A stretch of 64,000 bases of DNA, from NCBI GenBank assembly GCA_020912385.1, contig CP087217.1, positions 806,001 through 870,000 of the forward strand, given 5' to 3'. This document shows positions 20,358 to 33,176 of this stretch, piece after piece; position 1 is the stretch's first letter; every line of letters begins with the position of its first letter. The position numbers and the translations under genes are program-made. The notes under the pieces were generated by a model. It worked only from the letters and a program-made list of their open reading frames with translations, was not told the origin of the DNA and did no database searches. This stretch comes from Neofusicoccum parvum (Eukaryota; Ascomycota; Dothideomycetes; Botryosphaeriales; Botryosphaeriaceae).

Positions 20358-20819
20358 GTTGTCGTCGTCGAGGTCGTGTTCGGAGACGTGGGCCCAGCGA
20401 GCGTGGGTGCGAGAGCGCGGGGCGGGGCGGTAGAAGTCGCCGGCCTTGTCCCAGTCGCAGTAGACTGAGTAGTAGTTGGAGCGAGAGGGCGCTGCTTTCC
20501 AGGAATTGTCGCGCCGGCCTCTGCGAGAGCGAGCTTCCAAGAGCTTGCGCGGAGCCACGGGAATTCGGATCTGCCGCGGTTCACCCGTGTTTGTCTTGTT
20601 TGCATCGCCCCCGGCCCCTGCTGCCGTGCCGTCCAACACCATCTTCAACTCAAGGTGAGACGCCAACTCCATCCGCTTCGGGCTCGCGCCACCCTCACCG
20701 TCCACTTCGATTTCACCATCCTCGAGCGCACGCTGTCTGAAGTCAGACGCCACCTCACGTATGTCTTGATGATAGGTTGAGGCATCCTGGTAGGCGATGC
20801 CCTCCATAGCGCTCGCCAT
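20358..20819 (-). other. In-frame open extension upstream of CBP80
   Basis: From an ATG at 20819 in a CACCATGGCG context the frame runs 154 codons with no stop directly into the canonical CBP80 start. The translation includes ALEDGEIEVDGEGG, a basic RSRRGRRDNSWK stretch and YYSVYCDWDKAGDFYR, and matches no domain I know. It may be a real N-terminal extension, a separate short exon set, or a 5' leader that is open by chance. Confidence 0.4.
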
Positions 20820-22171
20820 GGTGGATGAGGTCTGTAGGATGTTTGGGGAGTCAAGTTGTTAGATGGCAATATATGGCTGGAGCTGGTTCGGGGGCTAATG
20901 TTGCAGTGGTGTTGAAGGGCTGCAAGACGAAGAATTGGCGCTCTTTTAAGGAAGACGGCAAACTGCCGGAAGGTCAGCATCTCGTGCACGCTCTTACCGC
21001 ATCTGCAGCCGGCCTACTGATTGCACGTCAAGCAGGTGACGAAATTAGGGAACGTCCATCTGTCTTGCCTAGGCATGCTGTATGTGTATGTGTTGCAATG
21101 ATGATGATGCTGAAGGATGGGACAACGATGAAGGACGACGGGCCACATCTGAGATCGAAGAGACAGTCTTTTGAGCACATCAACCATGCTAGCTGAGCCG
21201 CACCGCAACCGTTCCAGTCCCGCAAAAAAGCATCCCACCCTTTATGGCATGAGCAATGAGTTCAGCTCTGGCGCGATTTCTTTCCTTACCCCAAAACCTC
21301 GTATCCAGCAGCAGCAGCAAAATCCAAGCCAACCGCTTTTCCAGCAGCAATGTCTCCCTCCAAAAAGACGACGAGCAAAGCTTTGCAAAGCAGCCGATTT
21401 CCGAGTCTTTTGACGAGAGCCTGATGAAAAGAGACAGCAAAGAAATGTTTCTCTCACCCACCGGTTAAAAAAAAAGTCGGGAACAATAAGCCGCGCTCTC
21501 ACTTCGTTTTCAGAGAAATGGTGGATGGTGAGGAAGTAAAGGGAACAAGGGAAAAAATGTTGAAATCTACCACCATTGGTATTCCTCTCACCGATACAAC
21601 ACGTTGCAACCACGAAAACCCAGTGCCTGTCCCGCGCAGCGACAACCCGGAGCCAAAGCCCCCCCACGTTATCCCAAATGACCCCCCGGGGGAAAGAGCC
21701 GAAGATGGAGACTGAACAACAGAAGCTGGAAACCCGCCATTTGTAGAAAAAGAAAAAAAAAAAGGAAGAGAAAGACGCTCATGCAGAAGCCTTGACTTCA
21801 AGCTTCCGGACTCTCAAGTAATCCATCAGAACCCTTCAATTTTGATTGCTGCGTACCCAGTTTCGAGAGCGCCGTCGGGCAGAACAAGTGACATCTACGG
21901 AGCAGCCAGAGCGCGGAGGACCGAGCAAATTAGACGTCTGCCCGACGAAGGAAACATGATGATATTCGTGATTTTTTTTTCCGTGTTCCGTCCATCCGGG
22001 TCCCGGGCCGCGCGTGTGCTCGAGTGCCCTCCATGTTTGTCGCTGGAAGACAGCGGCAATCGACCCAATTCTTTGCCCTTTAAACCAAGCCCGGGGCAAG
22101 AAAAAGAGATGCCGTGCCAGAGCAATGAAAGACATAACATGACTTCATGACAGCATATGCCCGACGAGCCT
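20820..22171. other. Intergenic, no gene seen
   Basis: This is the upstream region of CBP80 and the 3' flank of GSK-3. It has purine-rich and A-rich runs (near 21467-21476 and 21748-21765) and a short CAG run near 21306. Open frames here are short and overlapping. Confidence 0.5.
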
Positions 22172-23738
22172 CTAGTCCAGCCGGGCCATCATCTGGTCTT
22201 TCGTGAGTGGCTTGAAGTCGGGCGATTCCATGTCTAACCCCCGCGCGGCAAGCGTGGGGCGCACGTGCGCGGGCACCAGCTTCGGGTTGAGTGGAGGTGC
22301 AATCGAGAGTTCTTTTACCTGTCAGTGCCAATCCGGACGAACCTGTTGTAATGAAATAACCTACCGTGGTGGGTAAAGTCGAAGAGGTTAGGAAGCTCCT
22401 TCATTGCGCCGTTGGGATGGCGGGAATCCGGGAACCTCGTGTTGGGGTCCCTGAGCTCATCGAAGAAGGGGTGAACCATGGCCTCGATTGCGGAGAGCCT
22501 CTGGGTGGGCGTGTATTCAAGGAGCTTGGAGATCAAGTCAATGGCATTGGGGTCAGCCTTGCGGAAAACCTGGTGCTAACGGTTAGAAGTGCGGATGGCG
22601 AATTGACAAGTCTTGATGTATCCATACCTTGTTGAACGGGTGCGGCTTGATCTGGGGGAACTTGTGCTCCATGTAGTTCGGGTTCATAGTACGAATCTGA
22701 TCCCTAGTCGGCGTACCTAGGACCTTGATGATCTCGACCAACTGGTCGATACCCGACTCACCGGGGAACAGCGGCTGGCCGAGCATCAACTCTGCCATCA
22801 CGCATCCGGTAGACCACACATCTAAAGGGGGGGTCGTATTAGGTAATCAGGTCACGCGAACAAGGAAAACGAGCGAGATTGCGATGACGTACCGATCTTC
22901 GTCGTGTAGTTGGTCGCCCCGAAAATCAGCTCCGGCGCCCTGTAGTAGCGCGAGCAGATGTAAGAGACGTTGGGCTCATTCTCGACGAGAATCTTCGCGC
23001 TACCAAAATCGCACAGCTTCAGGACGCCGGTGTTGGGGTCGAGCAGGAGGTTCTGCGGCTTGATGTCTCGATGGCAGATGCCCTGCGAATGGATGTAGGC
23101 GAGAGAGCGGAAGAGCTGGTAGATGTAGAGCTTGACTTCAAGAATGGGCATGACAGTCTTCAGCTTGTTGAAATATCTCGAGGCGCGGTACACTGTCTCC
23201 GGGACGTACTCAAGGACGAGGTTGAGGTAGACTTCATCCTTCTGCAGGTGATTGTCAGCTGAGTCGCTTACGAGGGGGGCGCGGCGAAAGCCATTGCGGC
23301 AGCATACCCGCTCGCCATTGTTGTAGAAGAAAGCCTTCAGCTCGACGATGTTGGGGTGGCGCACGATGCGCATGATCTGCAGCTCACGGTTCTGTCACGC
23401 GTCACGGGTCAATGGGCACGTCCACAGCACAGGGAGGGAGAGGCGGGCATCGGCGCACCTTGAACCGCTTGTCCTGCAGGACCCGCTTGATGGCGGCGTC
23501 CTCGCCGCTGGGCGAGAGCTTGGTCTGGAAGACGACGCCGAACGAGCCATTGCCGACAATCTTGCACTGCGTGTAGGCCAGGTCCTTGTACTCGCCGGTC
23601 AAGCCGTCCTGGACCTTCTCCCGGATGACCTCTGGGGCGACGTTAGCCTCTAGCACACGACACGGCTGGCTGGCCGGGCATTGCGTCCTTACCACCCATG
23701 CGTAGGCTCGAGAAAGCCGATGGCCGGTTTTGCGACAT
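22172..23738 (-). CDS. Glycogen synthase kinase-3 homologue (Ser/Thr kinase)
   Basis: Seven exons: complement(22172-22311, 22365-22569, 22628-22821, 22893-23241, 23308-23391, 23459-23631, 23693-23738), introns 53-71 nt, all in phase, 396 aa. ATG 23738 starts [15 protein letters not shown], the usual fungal GSK-3 N-terminus. Kinase hallmarks: Gly loop GNGSFGVVF (about 42-50), AAIKR lysine, [11 protein letters not shown] catalytic loop, DFGSAK, and the activation loop [12 protein letters not shown] with the GSK-3 regulatory Tyr. These are followed by [21 protein letters not shown]. Intron 1 contains CTAAC ten bases before its AG. The kinase controls glycogen metabolism, transcription-factor turnover, development and stress responses in fungi. 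Its promoter lies in the long GC-rich gap upstream. Identification is essentially certain. Confidence 0.96.
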
Positions 23739-25698
23739 TGCGGCGTGCTCAGCCGGGACGGAGGGTCAGAATGGGCGAATTACTATCGCGAGAAGGGCGG
23801 GCTGGTGGAGAGGAGACGGCGGGAGGGTCGCTTGGTCTTGGCGATGGGGTCCGTCGTGGGCAACGGGTGCTCTCGTGGGCGGAGCGGTGGTGGTGGGCGG
23901 CGCGGAAAAGGCGAGGCGTCGCAGCTGGGGAGCGAGGGTGCGGCGTTGGGGCAGCGGCGCGGGCGGCGGAGGAGGAGGGCGGGTGGTGGTGGGCGTGGGC
24001 TCCGTCGATTGGCGACGCTGCGTGGGCGGGATGGGTAGCTCGCGTTGGTGGGCGCAATGCAACGCAGTGCTGGGCACTTGGGGGACAGGCAGCGGCGCTG
24101 GGAGCTCTGGAGACGAGGACCGGTCGGGGCGGGGGGGGTCGTGATTTCGGAGTGAATGACAAGCGGAGGTGATGATGCTGCGGCCCCGTCTGGAGAGAGA
24201 GTGGCCGCCGCGCTAAAGGTAGAGAGGCCTCTGCGGGTCACAAGGCTTGTGAATCAGGTAAAGCGTCCCTGGAGGCCCGGCGCAGCACTCGAGGGGCGTC
24301 GGAGGGGCGTGGGAGGGGCACGACAAGACTGCGAGGAGCGCGAGGAGTCTGGCAGAGGGAGAATGATGCAGCTGGGCTGGGGAATGGATGGCAGAGGTTG
24401 CGGTGCGTGTTCGCTCGACGCAACAGCCCAGTGCGTCGGCGGGCTCTTGGACATCACGTGCAGCGAAAGTCGGGCAGCGGGCAGGCACGACTGGGCGGAC
24501 AGGCATGCTCTACCGCCGCCACGGGTCTGCGGTCCCGGCCTGCCCCCCCAGCGCCGCGATCCATGGAGTCTGGAGGCTACAGGTGGTTGGCGGCGCCAGA
24601 GCGCGCAGGCGTTCTGCTGCTCAGGCCCGGCGGAGGATCGCCTCGCTGGCGGAGGGGGGCACGCAGACGGGCCAGCGCCAGTGGCCAGGACGCCGGCCAG
24701 GGGCAGCGCTGACTCTCCGCGCCGTTTGAGGCGCGCTGGTAGGCTACAACCGCAGTGGACTCGTGACTGCGCTCCATGCGCTCGCTGAAGCCCCGCGCTG
24801 CGCTCATGACTATGCGCCACTGGCCGCCAGCCGCCCAGCCCGCTCGCCGGCTGCAGAGGCTCGCGGGCGCGCTCTCAGCCGCAGCGCCGCCCACGCCCCA
24901 GGCCCAAGGCCCTCTGCTCGCAAGCGCGCGACCCCAAGGCGCGGCCGGCTGTTGGCTCGCGGGCGCGCGGGCAGTACGCACCCGGCGCCCGCCCGCACTG
25001 GCACCACCGCCCACCGCGTCCGAGCGCCCGCGACGCACGCAAAAATAGCCCGGCCAGCTGGTCTGGTGCTTGCTGGCTCTGCTCCCAGGGCTCCCCGCGG
25101 CCGCTGGGCTCGCCGGCATGCCCACGGCCAGCAGGCCAAGCAGCTACCCGGCAACGTGGCCTGGACTAGTCAATAGAGTTCGGACACAAGCCGCTCAAGG
25201 CCCACATCGGGCGAGGGCTGCATGGCTGATGATGATGGGCCCTGCCGCCTCGACGTGACCCAGGCCGCAATACCCTTCGCACGTGCGCCCACCGCAGACG
25301 CCGCCGCCGCTGACACGCCCGCGCTGGCGCACGCGAACCGGCGATCTCCCACTCGAGCGCTGCTTTGCCGTTAGGGGAAGCGGCTCTGGCAGCCTCTGCT
25401 CTCACCACCAGGCCATAAATACGCCCGAGATCTCCCTCCGCGGTGGATCCTACGCATCAATTGGTCATCGATTAATCTATGCTCTATACCCAGCGACGCA
25501 GGAGACACGCACGCGAGCAGGACGCCGCCGGCGCGGTGGCATGTGCAATTGTTTCTGGCAAGGTGGCCCGCAGACACTGCCAACCTTGGCTCCAACTTTG
25601 GCTCCAACAGCGATATACACATTACTCTCCCGACCATTAGGCGGCACTCTCGCCGCCGTCGCCGCCGCCGCTGAAACGTCCTGCCTTGCGCGCGCGCG
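23739..25698. other. Long GC-rich intergenic region
   Basis: About 2 kb separate the GSK-3 start from the Slp1-like 3' end. Very high GC makes several frames open on both strands at once (up to about 210 codons). The translations are Arg/Gly/Ala/Pro-rich, mutually overlapping, and lack any domain, so I do not call genes. A short imperfect direct repeat (TTGGCTCCAAC, then TTTGGCTCCAAC) lies near 25583-25606. Confidence 0.5.
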
Positions 25699-28676
25699 TC
25701 ACATATATCCGAGACAGTCGTCAGAATCTGACGCCGACCCACCCGAATCTCCAGGCTGATTGGGATCTGCGCCGCCAGCCTTGCCGCTGCCTTCTTGCTC
25801 GTCCTGCTCGCCTTCGTAAAAGTCGCCAACGCTCTCGCCGCTCCTGAGCGGACTTCTCCGCCTCATTAAAGCCTGCCCGTCGCCTACCCCGAGCACCTTC
25901 GCCTCGTGAGCCCGCTCCCAGCTGAGCTTGCTGCTGTCCCTGAACCCCCTGGGCGTCGACGGGCTGCTGTGCGTCTTGCGCAGCGGCTCCGGGCTCTGCT
26001 CGCGCGACAGCATGCCCTCGCCGTCCATGTCAGACGTCGGCGTCGGCGGCGAGAACTCCAGCGCCGGGCTGCGCGCTCCGTCTGTCGACGCGTCTGACAT
26101 GTTCCCACTGTTTGATCCGAAAAACCGGAACCGCTTACGCTCCTCGGTCGACGACGAATGACCATGCCGCCTGTATCCGCCGGGGGGAGGGCTGCTTGAG
26201 GGGCTGTCGAACTGCAGGCGCAGAGCCGTTTGGGACTTCTGCATCATCTGCTGCACCAGTGGCAGCTCGAGGTAGCTGCTTCCCGACCGCACGAAGAGCA
26301 CGAGCCCCAGACAAAGAAGAATCAGCGTTGACTGCACCACCGCCATCCGCTTTTGGAACACCAGTTCATCTGCAAGGAGAGTCAGGCGCGTGCTGATGGC
26401 CAGCATTTCCCTTTGATGCTGCTCGCGGCGGTTTTCCAGCTCGATCACCGTCGACTGCCACAGTTGGTCGTACTGCTGCCTCTGCTTCGCGTTAGCCGCA
26501 CGCAAGTGTGCATGCACGTGCAGGAGAGACTTACGAATTCCCTCAATTCGGCCATGACTGTACTGTTCAGCTGATCCAGAAACTTCTCCGTCTTGCCCAA
26601 CTGCCGCTTCTCAACCTTGGAGAATGCGTCCCTGAGGATGCGAGACTGCTCTTCGATGTACTGCAGCGACAGTGTCGAATTGGACTCCAACATTTGCAAG
26701 CGCTTATGAATCGACTTGAAAAAGCTTTCCTGCGTGGTGGGCGCGGCGTTTGGTGGCTGCGTCGACGAACCCTTGGCTCCTTCGCCAGATTGGACAGATC
26801 TTGTGGACGTGCCGTTCGCTGCCACGTTAGACGCTTCTTTTGGCGGCGGTGGAGTAGACTTCTGGTCCCCGTCGGACGAGGCCACCGTGGATGCGTTCGT
26901 GGCATTCTGGCTTGAACTGCTTGACTGACCGGTGTCGTCTCGTGAGCCATCCGTTGGGGTCGATGCATGGTTGGGCTGCTCAACATCAGTTTGGTTATGC
27001 GAGATCTGAGTGACGTTGCTTGATTGAGCATCCACAGAGTCTGAGCGTCCTGATGGTGTGACGGTTGAAGCAGGCTGCGGGTTAGTTTGATCTGTGCTAC
27101 CTTCTGCCACACCATCGTTGGCAGATGTAGTACTGCCATCGGAAGTGGGTCGATCATCAGCTGTCGGAGTCGTGTCGACGGCCTGATTGGCTGATTCTGA
27201 TTGTGTCGAATTCCCATCAGCTCCAAATTTAGCATCTGAAGGTGCAACTTGTTCGGCCTCCTTGGGTGGCTCGACTGAAGGTACCTCAACAGGCGGCGGA
27301 TCCTGCGCATTTGGTTGGATGGGTGGCAGAGCTTGGCTCTCGCTTTCAATAACCTCGTCCATGTCCTCGTCTCCTCTTGCAGCCTCTTCCTGATGGCGGA
27401 ATTCCTCCATCATGGTCGTGCCATGCACTCTCAAAAGTGAAACCGGGCAATAAAACTCGTTGCCGTAGTGAGAAAGGAATTCGATCCGCAGGTAGCGGGC
27501 CCAGATCAGCGGGTTTTCCACGAGGAATGCCTGAATATCCCGGCTGTTTCTGGCCTCGAAGGTGCCCAGTTCCTTCCAGCGTTCCAGCTTCACTGGGTAA
27601 CGATCGGACACGCTCACTCTGAACGTGCGGAACATAGAACTGAAAAACTCGAAGTTGGCAAGGACGACGGTGTCGACTAGAATGTCGTCGCAAAGCTCCG
27701 CAATGATGAACTTGTTCTCAGCACCACATTCATTGAGCATGTAGCTATCCTTGTTCTCGACCAGAAGGGACGACGAGCTCTTGCACTGCGGGTTCGTCTT
27801 GAGCACCGTTGCGGCGCAGTCGAAGGAGGCGTAGTTGAAGCGCTCTTTGCACGTCTTCCCCGCGTCCTTGCTCTTGGGCCGGTGGGCGAGCTCCCTGGCT
27901 GCTTCGTCCTCGGCGGACGCCTCCTTCGCCCCTGCCCCTGAGGCCGAAATGGCAGCCGCGCGGTCTGCTTTGTTGCCGAAGCCAAAGTCCAGCTCAATCT
28001 CCGTGTCCTCTCCGAGAAAGTCCAGCTCGCTGTTGATATTCACCGGCCTCGGCTTCCGTGCTCCCTGGGCGCCAGCCGTCCCGCGACCCTGGCCCACGTT
28101 TTCCGGCGACTGTCCGGCCTTCGCCAGGTTCTGCTTCTTCCACTCTTCGAAAGACAGAAAGTTGGCATTGTCCAGGGGCGAGTCGGCCTCGCCTTCGACT
28201 TCTGGCTCCGGTTCGGCAGGCTTCTGGCCGTCGCTCTGCGCCGTTGCTGCCGCCGGCTGCGCAGAGCCCGCTGCGCTTTGTGAACCTGTGGGAACAGCTG
28301 CCGGGGCCTCGTCCGAGCTGGCGGACGCCTGCACAGGTGTGCTGGAGCTCTGGACGGTGCCGTTCCTTGCGGTGCCAGCAGCTTCACCGCCCGCGGGGGC
28401 GGGGACAGACGCTGAAGGTCCACCCTCGGGGGCGGCAGTCGCATTTGCGGCAGTCGCAGCGGGAGGGGTCGTCGGACGTGACTTCAGGCATTGCTGCGGC
28501 AGCGTGTGGGTGATGTAGTTGATCTCCTTTGACCTGCAGGTCGAGACGGGCGGCAGGGAGCTTATCGACGGGTGGGCAGCGAAGGCGAGGGCGGCGGTGT
28601 CGGTGGTGGCATCGGCGAAAGCGACGGTGTGCAGGAAAACAGCCGCGAGGAAGACATGTCGGCCAAGCTTGCACAT
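25699..28676 (-). CDS. SUN-domain ER membrane protein (Slp1-like)
   Basis: Two exons, complement(25699-26484, 26535-28676), with a 50-nt intron 26485-26534 (GTAAGT, CTAAC branch site); 975 aa. The N-terminus MCKLGRHVFLAAVFLHTVAF is a signal peptide. Residues about 80-260 are Ala/Pro/Ser-rich. The SUN domain spans about 278-420 (RFNYASFDCAATVLKTN, LLVENKDSYMLNEC, FIIAELCDDILVDTVVLANFE, YCPVSLLRVHGTTMMEEF). A long Ser/Thr/Asn linker follows. A coiled-coil (QMLESNSTLSLQYIEEQSRI) precedes one transmembrane segment in exon 2 (VVQSTLILLCLGLVLFV, about 760-776), and a Ser/Pro-rich cytosolic tail ends the protein. This order matches Slp1/OPT-type SUN proteins, which with Emp65 protect folding of soluble ER-lumenal proteins. 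The canonical nuclear-envelope SUN order (domain C-terminal) does not fit. Confidence 0.9.
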
Positions 28677-29498
28677 GGCTTGAGCATGTCAGTCGATGCC
28701 AGGTGGGCGCATAGGAGAGGGCAGCAGTAGCTCGCAGCAGAGATGGGTCGCAGGGGACGATGTCATAGGCCGAAGAAGCCAGCTGGACATGCAGTGGTCT
28801 TTGAGCCGCCTGGCGCGACCAAGCACCTGTGACGCCGGCATTCGCCGCCGCCTGTGCAGCCGCCAGCGGTGTGCAACCTCCAACCACCCGCCCACGGCCT
28901 GCAGCGCCCACTTCCCGCGCTGCAGAATTTTCAATCCACCGCATATGCATTGCTTTCCAACTTCCGGTTTATCATTTACTATCGTCAGGGGCGGGCGGCC
29001 CTGCTCTCGCCACCGCCGCAGGGCCCCCGCCCCCGTTCGCTGCCTCTCTCACAAGAGCGCGTACATACATACCGGATCCTTGAGGCACACGGCTGCCGTC
29101 AATTGTCGCCCGTATGCATGCGTCGGCCTCACAAAGGACCGTCTTTCAGATAACCACCCGCCCAGCCGTCTGCCATCTCTCTACATGATCATTGTGCGTG
29201 CTCCAGAAAGGGTAAAGAAAAAGAAATTGTGCGCGTACCTAGACCCAAGGGTGCCTTCGAAACGCCATGCAAGCAGAGATGAAACATGTCTCATGCCATG
29301 GAAAGGGTATGCTGCGCTCGAACGAAGCAATGCATACGCCGAAAACCGTGAGTGCCAACGAGAGCTAGAAGAGAAAAGGGGGCACAGATCCAGCGCGACG
29401 AATCAACACCAGACTCACGAGAGGGGAGAAAAGCATTAACGTCATCGCAAGTGAGGGTGCTTCCAACGCCAAAATCCCAAGTGTCCCACCCAAGTGCA
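28677..29498. other. Intergenic, no gene seen
   Basis: This holds the promoter side of the Slp1-like gene and the 3' flank of the Hal5/Sat4-type kinase. Only short overlapping open frames are present. Confidence 0.5.
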
Positions 29499-31119
29499 TT
29501 AGAATCCTTCGTCTCCGGCCCTGCAGAGACGTATCTGGTCAACCCATTCCGACCGGTTGACCTCTTCTGCTGTCAAGCGGCGGTTGGGATTGGGGTCGAG
29601 AATCGAATATATGACGTTGCGGCATTGGCGCTGGCCCTGGTCAGCAGATAACAAGAAAGTGCTAAGAAACGAGACCTACGCGGCGGAGCACTTCAATCGG
29701 TCTATAGCCGGATTCCTCCTTGCGGTCCTCGAGGTACTTGGTGTAGAATTCATCCTCGGCCTTCTTCGCAACTCGCCATAGGTGACGTCCGGTCCTCATT
29801 GCCATGTAAATGACACCGCAGGCCCAGACATCGACGGCTCTGGGGTCGAATTCTTCATCCACGTACTCCTCGGGTGCAATGTAAGGCGCCGAGCCGCAAA
29901 TTCCCGCGGTCATGTGAGCTTCCTCCTCCCATGCCATGCGGAAGCACTCGCCGTTGCCAAAGTCGGTGATTTTAATAGCTCCATGAGAGGTGAGAAGCAG
30001 GTTCTCAGGTTTGAGGTCGCGGTGGGCAACGCCCATGCCATGCAAGTAGTCCACGCCACGCATTAGTTGCTTGAAGAAACAGTCGGCCTCGACAACCTCG
30101 AGTTGACCTGCCGCGAGAATAAGAGTATACAGATCGCCACCGGCACAGTACTCCATAACTTCACAGAATTCACCCTTCTCGTCCTGGATGAGGTCGAGCG
30201 TGTTGATGATGTTCGGATGATGCATCGAAGATGAAATGCAGAACTCCGAGGTCAGGCGCTTGTTGTACTTCTTGTCTGATTCGCCGGGCCGCTGCTTGAA
30301 TTCTTTGACGGCGAAGAGCTGCTCGCGCTTGGGATCCCTCGCATCAGTCTTGTGGGCTATCTTGACAATTCCAAACGCGCCGCGTCCGATGATCTCCTGA
30401 CACTTTCCGTACTTCTGGACCAGAGTCATGGACGCGCTCGCACCGGTCTTATGGTCGATGTTGAATTTCTCTTTGTCATTGCGCAGCTGGTCGACCCAAC
30501 CCGACATCAGACTCAGAGGCTGCTCGTCGGGATTCGCTTCCTTCTTCTTGCCGAGCATCAGGTTCTGGAACATATCCTTGAGCTTCTCCTCGCGCCTCTG
30601 GACCCGGAGCTGGTGCTCGTGGGTGCCATCGTCGTGAAGCTTGAAGCGTTTCGAGACATTGGCGGCCGCCTGCTGCTCCTTTTTCTTCTCCGCGTTGCTC
30701 TTGGAGCGATCCACGGTGCTGATAGCCTTCTTCTCGGACATAGAGCCCTGGCGTCTCGGCTCAGGCTTCGGAGAACTGGTCGGGCCGTCGCCATTCGCCA
30801 CCACGCTTTCAGACACCTTCTCGGGAATTTTCTCGGCGGCCAGGTTGATCTTCGAGCTGTCCCGAGACGAGTCCAGGGCCTCGCGGCGACCGAAGATACC
30901 GCTTATCCTCGAGCTCATGGTAGGCTTCTTCGCGGGCAGACCGGGTCTTGCAGCGGCGGCTGCGACGGCAGCAGCGCCGTTCTGCTGCGCGAGAGTGGCA
31001 TGCTGCGGGGGAGGGAGAGCGAAGTTGCCGTCAGACGATGCGATGGAGGAGGTCGAGGTGGAGGGCACCGGCGAGCCCGAGGGCTTTGAGCTCATTGCCG
31101 GCGAGGTCTTGTTGGCCAT
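29499..31119 (-). CDS. Hal5/Sat4 (Npr1-family) Ser/Thr kinase
   Basis: Two exons, complement(29499-29636, 29680-31119), with a very short 43-nt intron 29637-29679; 525 aa. The last exon supplies the end of the kinase fold ([18 protein letters not shown]) and a C-terminus ending AGDEGF. The N-terminal about 200 residues are Ser/Pro/Ala- and Lys-rich and probably disordered. Kinase motifs: [39 protein letters not shown] in place of a plain DFG, and the activation segment [14 protein letters not shown], characteristic of the fungal Hal4/Hal5/Npr1 group. Yeast members stabilise plasma-membrane transporters (potassium, amino acids) and set cation tolerance. It lies in a same-strand series with GSK-3 and a CaMKK-type kinase. 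The group call is strong; the particular orthologue is not resolved. Confidence 0.9.
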
Positions 31120-33176
31120 GGTGTGAAGTGGTGTGAAGTCGGGTTGGAGGCGGTGACGGGCGGACAGTCAAGCAGTCGGCGACAGGCAGTCGGTTGAGAC
31201 GGAGCGTCTCGGGGCTGGGGCAAAGCCCAGGAGGTTGTGCTATTGTCCTCGCAAAACGGCGTTGTGTGTTCGGCTGCCCGCTGTCGGGGAGAGGAGTGTT
31301 GTTCTGAAAGTCGCGGGGAAAACAGGGTGGCTCAGTGAAGCGGTCGGAGGAAGGCGAACCTTCCTTGGCAGCCGAGGCGCGCAGTGCTTGGAGCAGCCAC
31401 TTGCTGGGGACTCGGCCGGCTGACAAACCTGCGCCGGCGTGTGACACGGACCGTGGGTGTTGTCGAGGGCAGCAGACCGCAGCGGGCGCGCAGTGCCGGG
31501 AGGCGTTTGTTTGCTGCTGGGCCTGTCGGCTGGGCGTGCAGAGGACAGACCGAGCGCAGAGATTTGTCGCGGCGGCTTGGGCCGCGTGCTGGAGCAGTCG
31601 GCGGATTTGAAAGTGATTATTCAAGCCAGCCAGCCGTGGTGCGGGCGGAAGTGGAATAACCTGCCAGGGTGCGCTATTTTCAATGCTGCTGCCGGTGCGC
31701 AGCCGGGCGAACAGGATCTGAGCTGTGGCAGTGGCAGTGGCAGTGGCAGGGCAGCCGCGGAGGCCGCGGTCAGAGAGAGTCGCGGCAGAGAGAGTGGTGT
31801 ATACGAGCGTCGCTGTGGCCTTCTTGACTGCCGCTCACCGCGCTCCGGCCATTTTCTCGCGCGCGGGCGGTGGTGATTGGAGCGGGCGCAGCAGGCTCTC
31901 AGCCCCGCCTGTGCTGGACAGCTGGACAGGACTGGCCGGCGACAGCGCGGGCGATACGTCATGCCCTGTATCCACCGTCTTTCATCATGGCGATGCCTGC
32001 GGTTGGGCTGCTGCCCCGGCGCTCACGCGGCCGCCGCGCTCCCCGGCTGCGCCTGCGCCGGCTTTGTGCTGCGCTCCAGCGCGGCCAGCCCTGCGCGTGG
32101 GTGTGGCGCTGAGGGCCCACGTCCGCTCGCCGGGTGGTCGTGCGCGCTGCAGCATGGCCGGCCGGCCATCGAGATCCGATGCGGCCATCGCGGGCGCGCG
32201 TCGAGCTCCCCAATCCGCGGCGATGCGGCCGACAGCTGGACGGCAGCCCCTCCTCAATCTCGCTTGAGTCAAAATTGCACGCTGCCATCCCGGCTGCACT
32301 GCACGCGCGAGAGCCGGCACTGCCTCGCGCTTACAAAACCAGGGAAAGCCCTCGACCCGGAGCCGTTCTCCATCGCAGCGACGGCAAAGCGGGAGACCAA
32401 TGATTAAATCCCTCACCGCCGCGACCTCAACACCATATCCACGCCATCCAGCCGTGCAGCCACCCCGATCCGGCGACGTGCGCTCTCGCCTCAACACCAC
32501 TGCTCGACCCGCGCGCACGCCAATTGTGACCGTCACATCGCCTCATGCAAACGCCCTCGTGCTGTACCGCGCGATCGCCGCCGCCATGATTCGCAGCTCG
32601 GCGAAGGCGACCGCTTACGGCGCTCATGACTTGGGGAGGCTATTTTGCCGTCTGTCATCCCTCAGAAATGCCTCACGCCTGCGTTCTGTAGGCGCAGGTA
32701 CTGTCGCTCTGCATGCATCAGCTTACTGGTGGCGGGATGCCTAAGCGGCTTTAAGTAAGAGCCCTTCCGATTGCGCATGCCTCTCGTGTGATACCGCTTG
32801 GATGGCGCCAAGAAGAGCCTACATGTTTATGCCCTGGTGCCCTGACGGGGTGCGGTTAAAGTACTTCGGTGCACTGCGCCGTTGAGGTCACCCTGCCGCC
32901 GCCCACGAATGAAGACGGCAGCCGAAGACACGAGGAGCCGTTGACTTGTGTGCGGAAGCGCCCGCTTCTTGCCGTCGATCCAAGTAAGCTTTCTTGTGCT
33001 ACACGTTGTGTATCCCTGCCGTAGTCTACGCTCTCTGTGTGCAGTATGCCCTCCATTACATGTGCCGACACGCACGACACTTTGCGGCCCGCGCTGGAGC
33101 TCGTGCTGCCCTGCTTTTGTTTTCGCTCTCAATCTAAGCCAATGAATAGTTGCAACCCCGTATGGCCTATAGGCGA
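31120..33176. other. Long intergenic region with a short tandem repeat
   Basis: This is about 2 kb of upstream sequence for the Hal5/Sat4-type kinase; it also borders the 3' end of the CaMKK-type kinase. It is GC-rich near 31.7-32.3 kb. Overlapping open frames on both strands carry no domain. Confidence 0.5.
31725..31748 (+). repeat. GTGGCA hexamer, four tandem copies
   Basis: Four exact units followed by a degenerate fifth; a simple microsatellite upstream of the Hal5/Sat4-type kinase. Confidence 0.8.

Noticed and set aside
24156..24788. 210-codon frame in the GSK-3 upstream region
   Set aside because: Several frames on both strands are open together in this GC-rich DNA, and none shows a domain or coherent composition.
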